31,695 bases of DNA from Ochromonas danica. Taxonomy: Eukaryota > Sar > Chrysophyceae > Chromulinales > Chromulinaceae. Shown here one piece after another: positions 21,809 to 31,537 of this stretch. Where the stretch lies: the NCBI GenBank assembly GCA_015146655.1, contig VKHL01000232.1, positions 1 through 31,695 of the forward strand, read 5' to 3'. The notes below the pieces were generated by a model. That model ran no database searches. It saw nothing but the letters and a program-made list of their open reading frames with translations, and was not told the origin of the DNA. The position numbers and the translations under genes were made by a program. Positions within the stretch are counted from its first letter, which is position 1, and each line of letters begins with the position of its first letter.

Positions 21809-24800
21809 CTAAAGGTTCTGTATCTTGAGAAAGGTAAGACTAGCAAAGAGAAGAACTGGCGCTAAGATAAAGTACTTGATCCATCGATACCGACTAGTTA
21901 GATCGAGATGAACCAAGAGTTGATCTTCCCCAATAGTGTAATGGCTATCCACAACCTTCACCACTAGCACGAGATCAGCATGACCATAATGTCCAAAGGA
22001 AGCTGCAGCCAGAAGTTCACGCAAAGGCCACTGAGCCACATAGTCACCTGGTCGATCATAATGGCCAAGGAAAAGCGGAGTTGTGACATCATTGGTGCTT
22101 CGACTAATGGTGACTGTGTACGGACTTCGACCAACGGGAATATTTTCACCATGATCGCTCTTTGCTGAGTGGAGACTATCTGCAATAGTGAAGCGCAGCG
22201 ACACTGGGCTTTCTTCATCTTCATCGTTGATGAAGGATGGATGCTGCCATCGTAGCTTCTCTTCATAGCTAATCAACAAGTCGAGAGAGCGGAAGAGATA
22301 GTGACTGGCTTGACGATGACGTGGCATAGAGTTCCAAATACGATCATTTTCAGCTGGTACTGTAGTAGAATAGATGGCTAGATCACCTTCTAATGTGGTG
22401 GTAATAAGGTCTAAATAGCCATCTGATGTAACATCATCAACCAAGACAGGAGTGTAGGACTGAGCTCCTAGATCGATGGATTGAAGGCAGATCTGTGAGG
22501 TTGTTGTTGTTGATGAGCCAGCCTTCTGTGATCTGGATTTAGTCGAAGACTTGGTCAAAGGTGGGGGAGGGCCTGTAGGCAGCTGCACAATATAAAGATG
22601 ACCTTCAAATGTTGTCACTAGCATATGTACACCATCGTCTCGGTCAGGTTGACTGTTGCTTGGCAGTATCTCATCAGCGGTCATTGACTTCCCACGTAAC
22701 ATGCTGCTATTGCTATTACTGAAGCTTGAAGTGGCCTGCTGCTGCTTGGTCAACAATGAAGAGATCGACTTCGAGGAGGATGTCATAGAACTACTAGCAT
22801 CATGATGTCGACTGCTAAGGGAAGTGAGAACGATTGGTGCGGAAATGATCGCTTCAGCAGGTAGAAAGAAATTGTACAAGATCTTTCCACTATCACCCGA
22901 TAGCACATAAATGACACTCTTCCCCTTCCCTCCTTCACCCTCCAGATAGACCGAGCAAACAATATCCAAGATACCATCACCATTAATATCAGCTAAGGTA
23001 GGAGTATAGTAGATGCTACCAGGCAAAGCTACATCATAAAGAATCTCAGCAGCGGCATTGAAAACTACAACATTTCCATTCAAATCACTTGCTATTACTT
23101 CCAAGTCACTTCCTCCTAACAGATTAGCCGTGACTAAAGACGTGGTTATGGCATGTAATTGAATAGGGAATCCATGGCGAGGATAGCCACTATCAGCATC
23201 GATCACATAGACCATCCCTAAGGCTGTCCCAACCAAAACTTCCAATCTAGATCAAAACCCATCACATCACATTACTTCAAACTATACCATTGCCATACAT
23301 AACAACAACAAGTAGTGTATACAGTACAGTACCTGCCATCTCCATCTAAATCAGCAACAGTTGGTTGAGCGTAGATCTTGGCCTGTAAACTAAACCACAC
23401 AACAGATATAAACAAATCAAATCAGATTAAAACAAATCAAAGCAGAAGAAACAAGTAGCAACCTACACCTACCCTGTGAGATTGGTAGAGAGATCGAGAT
23501 GAACTTGCCAACGATATTTTTGATTTTGTAGATCAAAACAAAGTAAAGCACTCGCATAATACATGGCAGGATTGATATCTTTAGGATAGTGATGAGCATG
23601 TTCAGGGTCGATATAATAGCTCACAGGAAAGATCACCTATTTTACATACAGTAGAGTGTTTACAATCAATACACATGAGAACACGGTTAGGTATACTATA
23701 CTATACTATACTATACTATACTATACTATACACTGTACTGTACCTCCATGTGATTGTCTCCATCAATATCTGCCATAGTAGCAGAGGCTAAGATATGTGG
23801 TTCAATCGCAACAAAGCCTTCATTTTCATCAAATCCTAACCCTCCTCCTCCTCCTGCTGCTCCATCTCCTCCATCGCCTTCAGCCATTCCATTACTTCCA
23901 CCCATCCCTCTTCGTTCCATATAATACAATAAATGATCATCCGTTGCTCCATGAACACGTCCAGCAGCACCATAGCCATAGGCATAGTGCATACCTTCTT
24001 CACTAAATGGTTCATCTGGTCCTTCATATCCTTCTGTTACATAGCCATCCTCTCCTTCTCCTTCTCCTTGACCTTGTCCTTGTGTACTATGGCCTTCTTC
24101 TTCTTCACCATGATTGACTAGTAGCAGATGATGATCTTCTTCTTCTTCTTCTTCCTCTTCAGATAGACGACGACGTTGACTAGGTAGATCATCATTACCA
24201 CTACCACTACCACTACCTCGTCGTCGTCTATTGTTATCAATATTATCATAGTTATTGTTATTGTTATTCGATTTTGATGTTTTAGTTGATGTCAAAGGAT
24301 CAAGTTTAGCTTCTTGTTGATGAACATTAGCACCAGCATTAGCATTAACGTCATCCTTATTATTACCTTTATTGCCTTTATTATTATTTTCGTTCTTTTG
24401 TAAGATGGAAGCATCGACTTCAATCTGATTAAAGAACGAAATCAAATGATAAGCAGCACCATATCGATGACCATCTTCTTCTCTTACATTTTCACTTAAG
24501 GCAATCCAATCCTTCCTCACTCTTAATCGAGGTAAGGCAATATGATAATCTTCCAGATATTCTCCTACTTCACCAACACGTATAAAATACAAATTACCAT
24601 TATAATCTAATGCTCCAATATCATTTTGACCATCACCATCAATATCATAAATTAATGGACTAGAATAAAAGCGATTTAATTGACCAAAACTAATAGGCCA
24701 TCCTATAGGACGATGACCATCATGACCTTCAATGAGTTCAATCGTATTAAATAGACTATTGAAGAAGATTGACTTATGGTCATGTGACCCACTACTACTA

Positions 24801-25249
24801 CTACTGCTACTAGTACTGCTACTACTACTAGCATAGGAATAGAATGTGACAGGTGGAGTGTAGATTGGCTGATCCACTGTAGTATGCCATTCTAGATGGA
24901 AGTCAATATTACAAGATAACGTATCTTTCAGTTCTAATATTTTCACATTTTCTAAAGGATTAACTTCACTTCCCCCTCCTTCTCCTCCCCCCTCACTATT
25001 ATTATTACCATGACTTGTATTTGATGTACTACTAGTAGTAGTACTAGGAGTGTATCTTGGTAGATGTTTATGACGAGGGATATGATATATTTTACCAGGT
25101 TGATAATTATATCCACGTAAGAAATCTGGTATGAGATCTTCTAAAGCTCCATCAGGAGTTAAAGGGACTGTAATAGGACTACTAGTAAGAAGGGTAGCAG
25201 AGAGTAATGTCTGGAAAAAGACTACCAAGTAGTGAATTTTCTTCATCAT
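21809..25249 (-). CDS. DEX1-like FG-GAP/integrin-alpha-like membrane protein
   Basis: Four exons, 25249-23744, 23636-23473, 23389-23333 and 23246-21809, join in frame to 1,054 residues (introns 107, 83 and 86 bp). The order is: signal peptide (MMKKIHYLVVFFQTLLSATL); FG-GAP-type calcium-binding-like loops DIDGDGQND, DIDGDNHME, DLDGDGRLE, DINGDGILD and DVTSDGYLD; a lumenal domain; and a C-terminal membrane helix (WIKYFILAPVLLFASLTFL). The spliced stretch LSTNLTGLQAKIYAQPTVAD aligns without gaps to plant DEFECTIVE IN EXINE FORMATION 1 as I recall it, which supports the exon joins. Plant DEX1 is about 900 residues; the excess here is an Asn/Glu/Gly-rich insert at about 283-475. In plants the protein acts in the secretory pathway in pollen wall patterning. 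A cell-covering role here is only an inference. An in-frame TTG upstream of the ATG was not chosen. Confidence 0.9.
23692..23732. repeat. (CTATA)n pentanucleotide repeat in intron
   Basis: About eight tandem CTATA units lie within intron 1 of the DEX1-like gene, close to the donor site. The tract is likely length-polymorphic. Confidence 0.9.
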
Positions 25250-25646
25250 TCCTTTTCTTTCTCTGTTTGTCTTTCTTGTCACCAACTCAACTCAAAACCT
25301 CTCCCACTGGGTAAACTCTGCTTTTACGACTTAAAACTCGTATATTCTCCGGTTAACTTAAGATGTACTTAGCACATCGGACAACCTTTCACCTTATACT
25401 GTAGATTGATTGGTTAGGGTGAAGACCAACTTAATGAAAGTCATCAAGGCTATAATCAATCTAATTATGGGTAAACCATGTGGTAAGAGTAGAATTAACA
25501 ATAGTTTATCTTAAGTTAATGACTCTGTGCTAACCAATAGCAACAACAACTGAAGCGAAGTGACAGGTGATGGTAGTCCATTTGACACCTCCACAATACA
25601 ACAAACAAATGCGCCCTCTCTCTCCTTCATTCTCTCTCTTTCTCTC
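25250..25646. promoter_or_regulatory. Upstream region of the DEX1-like gene
   Basis: No coding content is supported. The gap lies between the DEX1-like start and the Mpo1-like stop, both on the minus strand. It holds a telomere-like GGTTAGGGTG at about 25411-25420 and several TTAACTTAAG/CTTAAGTTAA-like stretches. It presumably contains the DEX1-like promoter and the Mpo1-like 3' UTR. Confidence 0.4.
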
Positions 25647-26255
25647 TTAGGCCTGCTTTCTACGGAATTCTCGAATATTCTTGGTAGCAATGACATCAAT
25701 CTTCTTTCTTAATTCATTCTTATATCCTAAGAGAAAGAAGATCTCAATCACTACGAAGAGAGGTGCCATGACTAAAGCTTGGAATAGATTATCCAAGAAA
25801 GCTGGTGCTCTCTTCTCGAAGACTTGATGGCCAAAGATCTGTGCAGCCCATGCCAACAGATGGATAGCCAAGGCAGGCTTCCAAGCCAGGGGGTAGTATT
25901 GTAGGACAGCTAGGTTACCAAAGTAGCCTAGAGCAACCAGCAAGGAAGCAAAAGGACCAGCTAAGCCAGGCTGTTCGATCAAGAAGTAATAGAGACCCAC
26001 AGTGAGTGAGAGGAGGAGGCAAGGAGTGACTTGATAGGAGAAAGGAGGAGGAAGAGTCCATTGAAGAGGAGATTGAAAGATGAAAGTCTGTGCAGTAAAG
26101 AAGATTGGCCAGACGAAAAAGAAATGAATTAATTTGTTTCTGTGTTCATGATGATAACTCGCATAGAAGGCAAGAGAAGACTCCAACCAAGTAGGAGGAG
26201 GAGTGGTAGTAGAAGAAGAAGAAGAAGGAGAAGGGGAAGGAGAAGGAGAGGACAT
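25647..26255 (-). CDS. Mpo1-like (DUF962/YGL010w) ER membrane protein
   Basis: A single exon encodes 202 residues. After a Ser/Pro-rich N-terminus comes the family signature YASYHHEHRNKLIHFFFVWP, then four hydrophobic segments, then GHQVFEKRAPAFLDN and APLFVVIEIFF, and a Lys/Arg-rich tail. The yeast member Mpo1 is an Fe(II)-dependent dioxygenase that alpha-oxidises 2-hydroxy fatty acids in the phytosphingosine degradation pathway at the ER. The His residues of the first and third blocks, thought to bind iron, are present. Yeast Mpo1 is about 174 residues, so the length fits apart from the N-terminal extension. The ATG at 26255 is the only reasonable start. Confidence 0.9.
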   Translation of the reverse strand: MSSPSPSPSPSSSSSTTTPPPTWLESSLAFYASYHHEHRNKLIHFFFVWPIFFTAQTFIFQSPLQWTLPPPFSYQVTPCLLLSLTVGLYYFLIEQPGLAGPFASLLVALGYFGNLAVLQYYPLAWKPALAIHLLAWAAQIFGHQVFEKRAPAFLDNLFQALVMAPLFVVIEIFFLLGYKNELRKKIDVIATKNIREFRRKQA

Positions 26256-26732
26256 GATCTTTCTCAGTGATGACTAGATAGGATATCAGTTAATCAGTCA
26301 GTCAGTTAGTTAGTTAGTCTTGTGCTATCTATTTTCAATTGATTTTCTCACCCGTCATGCTTCAAGCGGCAGTGCTGGGAAAGTCAACAAAATAGAGTTT
26401 AAACTCGTTTTTTCCTGGTTTGATCCCTGCACATCCTCATCCTCCACCACCGCACCGCAACCTGTTGGGATTGATGATGAAGATGATGATGAAATGACCC
26501 TGTCGATGATCATGAAATACTGTTAATCACACAAGATCTTCTGTCACCTTCACATCTATTTTGGTAGGGTTAGGGTAAGCTGAGAATAGCTATCTTGTCG
26601 AATTCCCTCACTCAGCCATGACGAGTTTGGATGCAACGCGTTTTTTGGCAGCTGTTTCTTGAAAATGGTGTTTATTTAGTAAACACCGCCCAATTTCCAA
26701 CTCTACAGTATTGATAAATAACAAACATTGAA
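26256..26732. other. Intergenic, divergent 5' flanks
   Basis: This gap lies between two divergently transcribed genes. It holds a telomere-like GTAGGGTTAGGGTAAG near 26562-26577 and a perfect 8-bp-stem hairpin GGTGTTTA-TTTAG-TAAACACC at 26667-26687. A 68-codon ORF at 26320-26526 has no recognisable content and was not called. Confidence 0.45.
26667..26687. repeat. 8-bp inverted repeat (hairpin or dyad)
   Basis: The arms GGTGTTTA and TAAACACC are separated by a 5-base loop, about 46 bp upstream of the ATG at 26733. It could be a transcription-factor dyad or an RNA hairpin; function unknown. Confidence 0.6.
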
Positions 26733-27766
26733 ATGGATCAAGTCACAGCAAGAATTAACTTTATTGAACTCGCATTAGGGACATTTGAGAATGTTTATGA
26801 AGGAGAAGATAAAGAGAAGCAGAGAAAAGATGATTTGAACCATCAATTACGACTGATTTATTATTGCAAGAGCAATTGAAGGGATATATCAGATTGACAG
26901 AAGAAGAGCTGAAAGGCCAATTGAAGCTAGAAATAGAGCAAATAAATGCGACGACAGGTTAGTCGCTGTTCCGTGTTGGTTCTTCACTTGCAAGTTAATA
27001 ATCAATCTTCGTGTTGCTAGTTCAACGTCCATCATCAACTCCTCCGGGGGATACGTCAGTTGTCTATGGAGTGATATTGCTCAGAAATGGTGACATTGCT
27101 GCGATCGGTACAGCTTTTGCTATCTCTGACAGTTTGGCTATCAGTGCTTGGCGCAATTTCACCGATTACGAATACCAGCCGTCGACTGATGAGGTGATCT
27201 TGTGCAAGGAAATCAGAAAGAGTGTGCTCTTGAGGTCCAGCCCGGTAGCGGTGGTCCTCGACTATAATGTAGAAGACGATTGGGTCACTCTGCAACTGGC
27301 CTCGTCCGCGTTGTTTCCTAGCCATGTAACCCTCTGCCCTGAAGCAGAACTACCGCCCGAGCGCGATGTCGCGGGTCAACACACGGTCATAGAAGTGAGG
27401 GATTTCTGTTCTGATGGTCCGAACGATTACGGCCATGACTTTGTTGTGAAAAGTGCGAATGCGAAGATCTGGAATTATGGCGCACCCTTCGACTCATCTC
27501 CTGCTAAGAAGCTTCGTCTAGAAGATCACCTCCCTTTGGCTAACCTGTGCATAGTGAACGTGCGCGGTGAAAGAGCCGATGGGGGCGGTGGAGCTCCGTA
27601 CTTCGCGGATAATGGCAAGGTGTTTGCGTTTCACGCGAGCTCACTCCTCAACTATAGCTACGAGGGACGTGTACTGGTGCGTCTGAGATCATTCACCACT
27701 AAGTATCCTCACTTGTTTGGAGCACATTCAGTTAGGAGTTCATTGAGTTGTAATGCGATAGAGTGA
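26733..27766 (+). pseudogene. Trypsin-fold-like protein gene, catalytic residues lost and 5' exon out of frame
   Basis: A 3' exon from 27021 reads on from a 63-bp intron (26958-27020, GTTAGT...TGCTAG, phase 1) after a coiled-coil-like segment (EQLKGYIRLTEEELKGQLKL). Upstream, the only ATG (26733, MDQVTARINFIELALGTFEN) is in another frame and stops at 26877-26879, with no GT-AG intron to bridge them. Either a frameshift breaks the gene or there is a sequence error. The main exon (about 248 residues) has the outline of a trypsin-like fold: GTAFAISDSLAISAWRNF where the catalytic His would be, DDWVTLQL like the Asp region, and GGGGAPYFADNGKVFAFH where GDSGGP would be. His and Ser are missing, so proteolysis is unlikely. 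The family assignment is tentative. Confidence 0.5.
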
Positions 27767-28231
27767 GTTATCACTTGATTTCTCATGTTGCATGGATTTT
27801 CAATACATTTATTTCTTTTTAAGAGATTTCTAAACGATTGACTTTCTGTAAGCGATAGTGTTTCGTAACTTTCTTTTGGAGAGATAAAGCATACCGTGTT
27901 GTTAGCTATAAGCTAACACACAGAGAGTGTATAATATCTCACCACTTATCTCACCACTTAATAGCGTTGGTTGAGTTCATTGGAGGTAGTACAGCATTAT
28001 TAGTATTAAACGACCTAACAACCCCTCTCCTTCTACCACTTCCTCCTCCTAAGCTAAATGGGTCTCCCTCCTCCCATACTACACCATTCATGACAAAGAG
28101 ACATCCTCCTATTCTTCTCTCCTCAACAGGTTTTCCATATATGGAATACACTTGCTTGTACTTGTCATGAAGTGAAGAGAAGATGAACAAACACCCTCGC
28201 CCCTCGCCTATCCACGACGCATCACCATCAC

Positions 28232-28283
<52 letters not shown>

Positions 28284-28290
28284 TAGTTCT
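27767..28290. other. Intergenic between convergent genes
   Basis: No gene is supported. An 8-bp-stem inverted repeat TGTTAGCT-ATA-AGCTAACA lies at 27900-27918, about 130 bp after the preceding stop. An (ATC)n microsatellite fills 28220-28283. ORFs here are products of the microsatellite or lack recognisable content. Confidence 0.5.
28220..28283. repeat. (ATC)n microsatellite
   Basis: A long run of ATC/TCA trinucleotides, nearly pure from 28231, lies immediately 3' of the SPRY-domain gene and probably in its 3' UTR. Confidence 0.95.
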
Positions 28291-28926
28291 TCATATCAAA
28301 CTAGTAGAAGCAATAATCATCTTAAACTTCTTATGAATAGGAGGATATTGGAAAGATGCTTCATCGAAAGTGAGGGTCAGACGTCCTTGTCCTATTACAC
28401 TAACCGCAGGGTAGACCTCAGAGGAAGGTCTAATCCGATGAATAGCTAGTGAACTAACTTCTTGACCATTGATAGAAAAGCGAACCATAGGGAAGTCTGT
28501 CTGATCCCAGTAGATTCCTACTACATCACCTTCTTGTAGATCTTTTGCATGAAGAAACCATGCTGGTGTTGTAGTATGATCTTGATAGTCTTGAAGTGTA
28601 TGAGTACTTAGATCAGTGGGTGTTAACCCCTTCTTGCTGTTGTTGTTGATGCGAAGCAGACCAAGTTGAAGTGAAGAAGGTTCTTTACCAATTTTGACTT
28701 CCCATCGTCCTGTATCACATTCTAATGGACATGATCCTAATAGAATACCTTGTCCTGAAATATCATAACTATTATCATTATTATGATAGACTTGGATAGT
28801 GTCAGCTTTTTGACCACAATGACACATAACAGAAGCATTGGTTGTTGTTATTGAACCAATAGCAGAGAGATTGATTTCTTGTCGACCATCTTTATCATCA
28901 TCTGATTTAGAACATAGACACCCCAT
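28291..28926 (-). CDS. SPRY-domain protein with N-terminal dual-acylation motif
   Basis: A single exon encodes 211 residues. The N-terminus MGCLCSKSDDDKDGR fits N-myristoylation at Gly2 with neighbouring Cys for palmitoylation, which would anchor the protein to a membrane. A SPRY/B30.2-like domain follows: GRWEVKIGKEPSSLQLGLLR, GDVVGIYWDQTDFPMVRFSI (domain core), NGQEVSS, SSEVYPAVSVIGQGRLTLTF, and a closing FQYPPIHKKF. SPRY domains are protein-interaction modules, usually joined to another domain, but here nothing else is seen. The partner is unknown. The start is the only ATG that supplies the acylation motif. Confidence 0.85.
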   Translation of the reverse strand: MGCLCSKSDDDKDGRQEINLSAIGSITTTNASVMCHCGQKADTIQVYHNNDNSYDISGQGILLGSCPLECDTGRWEVKIGKEPSSLQLGLLRINNNSKKGLTPTDLSTHTLQDYQDHTTTPAWFLHAKDLQEGDVVGIYWDQTDFPMVRFSINGQEVSSLAIHRIRPSSEVYPAVSVIGQGRLTLTFDEASFQYPPIHKKFKMIIASTSLI

Positions 28927-29616
28927 TCTTATTGATTTCTTCTGTGATGTCTGCTTGTTTTAATTAATTAATTAATTTATTTTATTTATTTTTGATTCTC
29001 TCAGCGGAGATGGGATCCTCCCAACCGACAACAACTGCGCTGGACCATTATTGTACTTTTAAGATCGAATATGATAGTTTTATTACAGAAAAATGAGTAT
29101 TTTGACAACACGATTGAGTCTAAAACAATTCAGAAGGCAATTCACACCATTTCTCTTGGATCATCAGACTCTAACATAATGGATAGAAGAAAGGGCTGTC
29201 ACCGTGCTGGCCTCCAGCCAAACGCGTTAATTCAACAAGACAGAGCTAATAATAGTCTACAAAGACAGACAACAGTATAGTACAGTAGCTACAATGCTCA
29301 TTGGAAACTTATATTACTCTTATTACTACATATTCTTCTTGATCATCAGTATGCATACCGAGGAAAGGAAACACGCGCTCTCTTATCAGATCTTCTTCAC
29401 ACTACTATGTATACTAAAATATAATATACTAAGTACATTAAAATAGAGAATATATATGTCGAGAATATATATATGTATCATATATATGTGCGAGAAGCAC
29501 TTCAATCAAAAATGATTATAATCAACACAAGGAGAAGAACCGAGCCATCACTTACAGTACGTAAGATCAAAAGATCTCAACCTGTATGCTTCTGGCCCAA
29601 CAGTTTGCGCTCTTCT
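28927..29616. other. Intergenic, AT-rich
   Basis: No gene is supported. The stretch holds a TTAATTAATTAATTAATTTA tract near 28959-28978 just upstream of the SPRY gene, and alternating AT sequence with a repeated GAGAATATATAT at about 29446-29472. Short ORFs at 29071-29280 and from 29473 lack recognisable protein features, and the latter overlaps the antisense of the next gene. Confidence 0.5.
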
Positions 29617-30903
29617 TCATACTGCATTGACAGAAGACACTTGCGCTTCTTTATCAACTGCGTGGTGCTGCATGATCTCTCTTTTCTTCTCATTGATAAA
29701 CTTGGTCAAGCCTGCCTTGGTATCATGCCAGAACTTCTTCGTACCTTCCAAAATATGCTTCTCTCTTTGATCTTGAACGAATTTGTTCACACCATTCTTA
29801 GTATTAGACCACACCTTGCCAATATCTTCCAATATCTTGTGTGGCTTTCTTTCTCTTTGTTTCTTTTTCTCTTGATATACCAACGTCTTCTTCTCCTCTT
29901 CTTCAACATCATTATCATTATCAGAGAGAGTAATGGCCTTCTCGATAGGAAACTCTACTACAGAATAAACTTGAATAGTCTGTTCAAATTGACTTTGGAG
30001 CAGTTTTCGATTAGTCAATTCTCTATGATAACTGTTATTCAAAGAGAAGCAAAGGAGTAACAAAAGACCAAGAATAGTACATCCTACAGTCGTCCAGATA
30101 TCTCTCTTTCTTACGAGATAGACCTGGCGGAAGACATTCTCAGAGAGAATCTCAGAATACTTGACGACAGGAATCGTCATCACCGCCGTTGTCTTCTTCT
30201 TCTCTTTCTCATCTTTGGTAGTGAGAAGAAAAGGATAAAGTTTCTTCTGACATTTGGTCCAATTTAGATGAATAGCATCTAATAAACTACCTTGTAGATC
30301 ATTACCAAATGCTTTTGGATTAATCAGATCCATGAAGACAATACGATTCAGTAATTCTTCACGACTTTCTGTCAGAAAGGAAAATTGGTTAACGACTAGC
30401 TGGCGGTAGTTCTCATCTATACGATCCTCTGGTGTGTGCATAATTACCACTCGAATCAGATCCTGGAATTGTGGTGTAGTACAAGTACGAATGAGTTGTA
30501 AGATAGGATCCTCTTCCTTGGAAAGATCACTACTGGTGGTAGTAGCATTGGCATCGTTTGCTTTAGTGGCACCCCCACCACCGTTTCGTAACACAGTGAC
30601 CGAGGACAGGCAGAGGAAGACTAGGTCAACTTGTCCATCTTTAGGTGCCTTTTTAACCACCTGGTGTAAGGTATGATAATCTCGTTTGAGATCACCCGTC
30701 AAGGCTTCAATATTGAAGATCTTCACTTCACCTTGATCACCTTGAATAGGAATGACTTCATTCTCCTTCTCTTTCAAGTTAAGTAAGGTAGGAGCACCTA
30801 CAAGACAAGAAATAAAAAGCTCTTTATCAATTCCTTTCTCAGTCAAGAGCATCAGGTTGACATGAGCAAGTGCTTGAGATGAGGGGTCACCAATTCTTAA
30901 CAT
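29617..30903 (-). CDS. Single-pass membrane protein, possibly a degenerate AIG1/GIMAP-like GTPase
   Basis: A single exon encodes 428 residues. The N-terminal 250 residues have the rhythm of a P-loop GTPase of the AIG1/GIMAP kind: VNLMLLTEKGIDKELFISCL where strand 1 and the P-loop would be, IFNIEALTGD at the switch, VDLVFLCLS, IRVVIMHTPEDRID (TxxD-like), and a final hydrophobic strand (IVFMDLINP). The GxxGxGKS P-loop is absent, so nucleotide binding is doubtful and the assignment may be wrong. One membrane helix (TVGCTILGLLLLLCFSL, about 270-286) follows. The Lys/Glu-rich tail holds two similar segments, WSNTKNGVNKFVQDQREKHI and WHDTKAGLTKFINEKKREI, likely amphipathic helices. No signal peptide is evident. 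Function is unknown. Confidence 0.7.
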   Translation of the reverse strand: MLRIGDPSSQALAHVNLMLLTEKGIDKELFISCLVGAPTLLNLKEKENEVIPIQGDQGEVKIFNIEALTGDLKRDYHTLHQVVKKAPKDGQVDLVFLCLSSVTVLRNGGGGATKANDANATTTSSDLSKEEDPILQLIRTCTTPQFQDLIRVVIMHTPEDRIDENYRQLVVNQFSFLTESREELLNRIVFMDLINPKAFGNDLQGSLLDAIHLNWTKCQKKLYPFLLTTKDEKEKKKTTAVMTIPVVKYSEILSENVFRQVYLVRKRDIWTTVGCTILGLLLLLCFSLNNSYHRELTNRKLLQSQFEQTIQVYSVVEFPIEKAITLSDNDNDVEEEEKKTLVYQEKKKQRERKPHKILEDIGKVWSNTKNGVNKFVQDQREKHILEGTKKFWHDTKAGLTKFINEKKREIMQHHAVDKEAQVSSVNAV

Positions 30904-31537
30904 TCTTAATCAATTCACGATTTTGACTGATTGAAGACTGATTTGAAGTCTTTCTAATAGTAGTGATAGAGAGAGGATGGCTTTAATAGTAGCAGAAAGG
31001 ACTACTAATCGACAGTTGGTCTAGTCTAGTCCAGCAGTTAGTCTAGTTGACTTGAGAGGAGAGGAGGACAAGAGAGGAGCAGTGAGAGAGTGAGTGAGAC
31101 GTGCTGGCTGTGCTGGGCAGGGCTGAGGAGTGCTGAGGAGTGCTTGGCAGTGGAAGTGAGGACGAAGTGAAGGCGAAGTGACTCATTGGATCCTCTCCCT
31201 CAACCACCACGCTGATGACCAGAACTTGGAGAAATAACTCCATAATTGAAACTTTCCATTATTTGGAAATTCGTTTTCGTTTTCGTTTTCGTTTTCGGTT
31301 TCGGTTTCGTTTTCGGTGCCACCGAACAGAATCAACTCCTACATCAACTCCGACGAAAAAGTCAGTTTTAAACTCTGAAAAGTGTTGCATTTCAAAGAAG
31401 AAACGCATTTAGAAGCCACAAAAACAGCGTCGTATTTTTGATTTTGCTCTGGTAGAATCTTTGGAATAGATCTGAGATCAGAGACCTCCCCGTCTATATT
31501 ATCCCTCCCTGACTTGCTTCCTCCTTACGGTCAAAAG
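30904..31537. other. Intergenic, divergent 5' flanks
   Basis: No gene is supported. A purine-rich stretch with short direct repeats (GCTGAGGAGT twice, then GCTTGGCAGT) lies at about 31122-31150, and a (GTTTTC)n tract at 31272-31315. Both flanking genes start here on opposite strands. Confidence 0.5.
31272..31315. repeat. (GTTTTC)n hexanucleotide repeat
   Basis: About seven tandem hexamers, GTTTTC with GGTTTC variants, lie about 220 bp upstream of the secreted-protein start. Confidence 0.9.

Noticed and set aside
26320-26526. 68-codon plus-strand ORF
   Set aside because: Composition is unremarkable, there is no domain, and it lies within a divergent promoter gap; chance is enough.
28183-28449. 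Poly-Ser ORF on the plus strand
   Set aside because: It is created by the (ATC)n microsatellite and then runs antisense to the SPRY gene.
28990-29050. Possible tRNA-like folded stretch upstream of the SPRY gene
   Set aside because: GGGATCCTCCC-type palindromic sequence is present, but no T-arm GTTCRA, D-arm or acceptor pairing could be found.
29473-30060. 195-codon plus-strand ORF
   Set aside because: Most of it is antisense to the 428-residue membrane protein, whose frame has the better start, length and composition.
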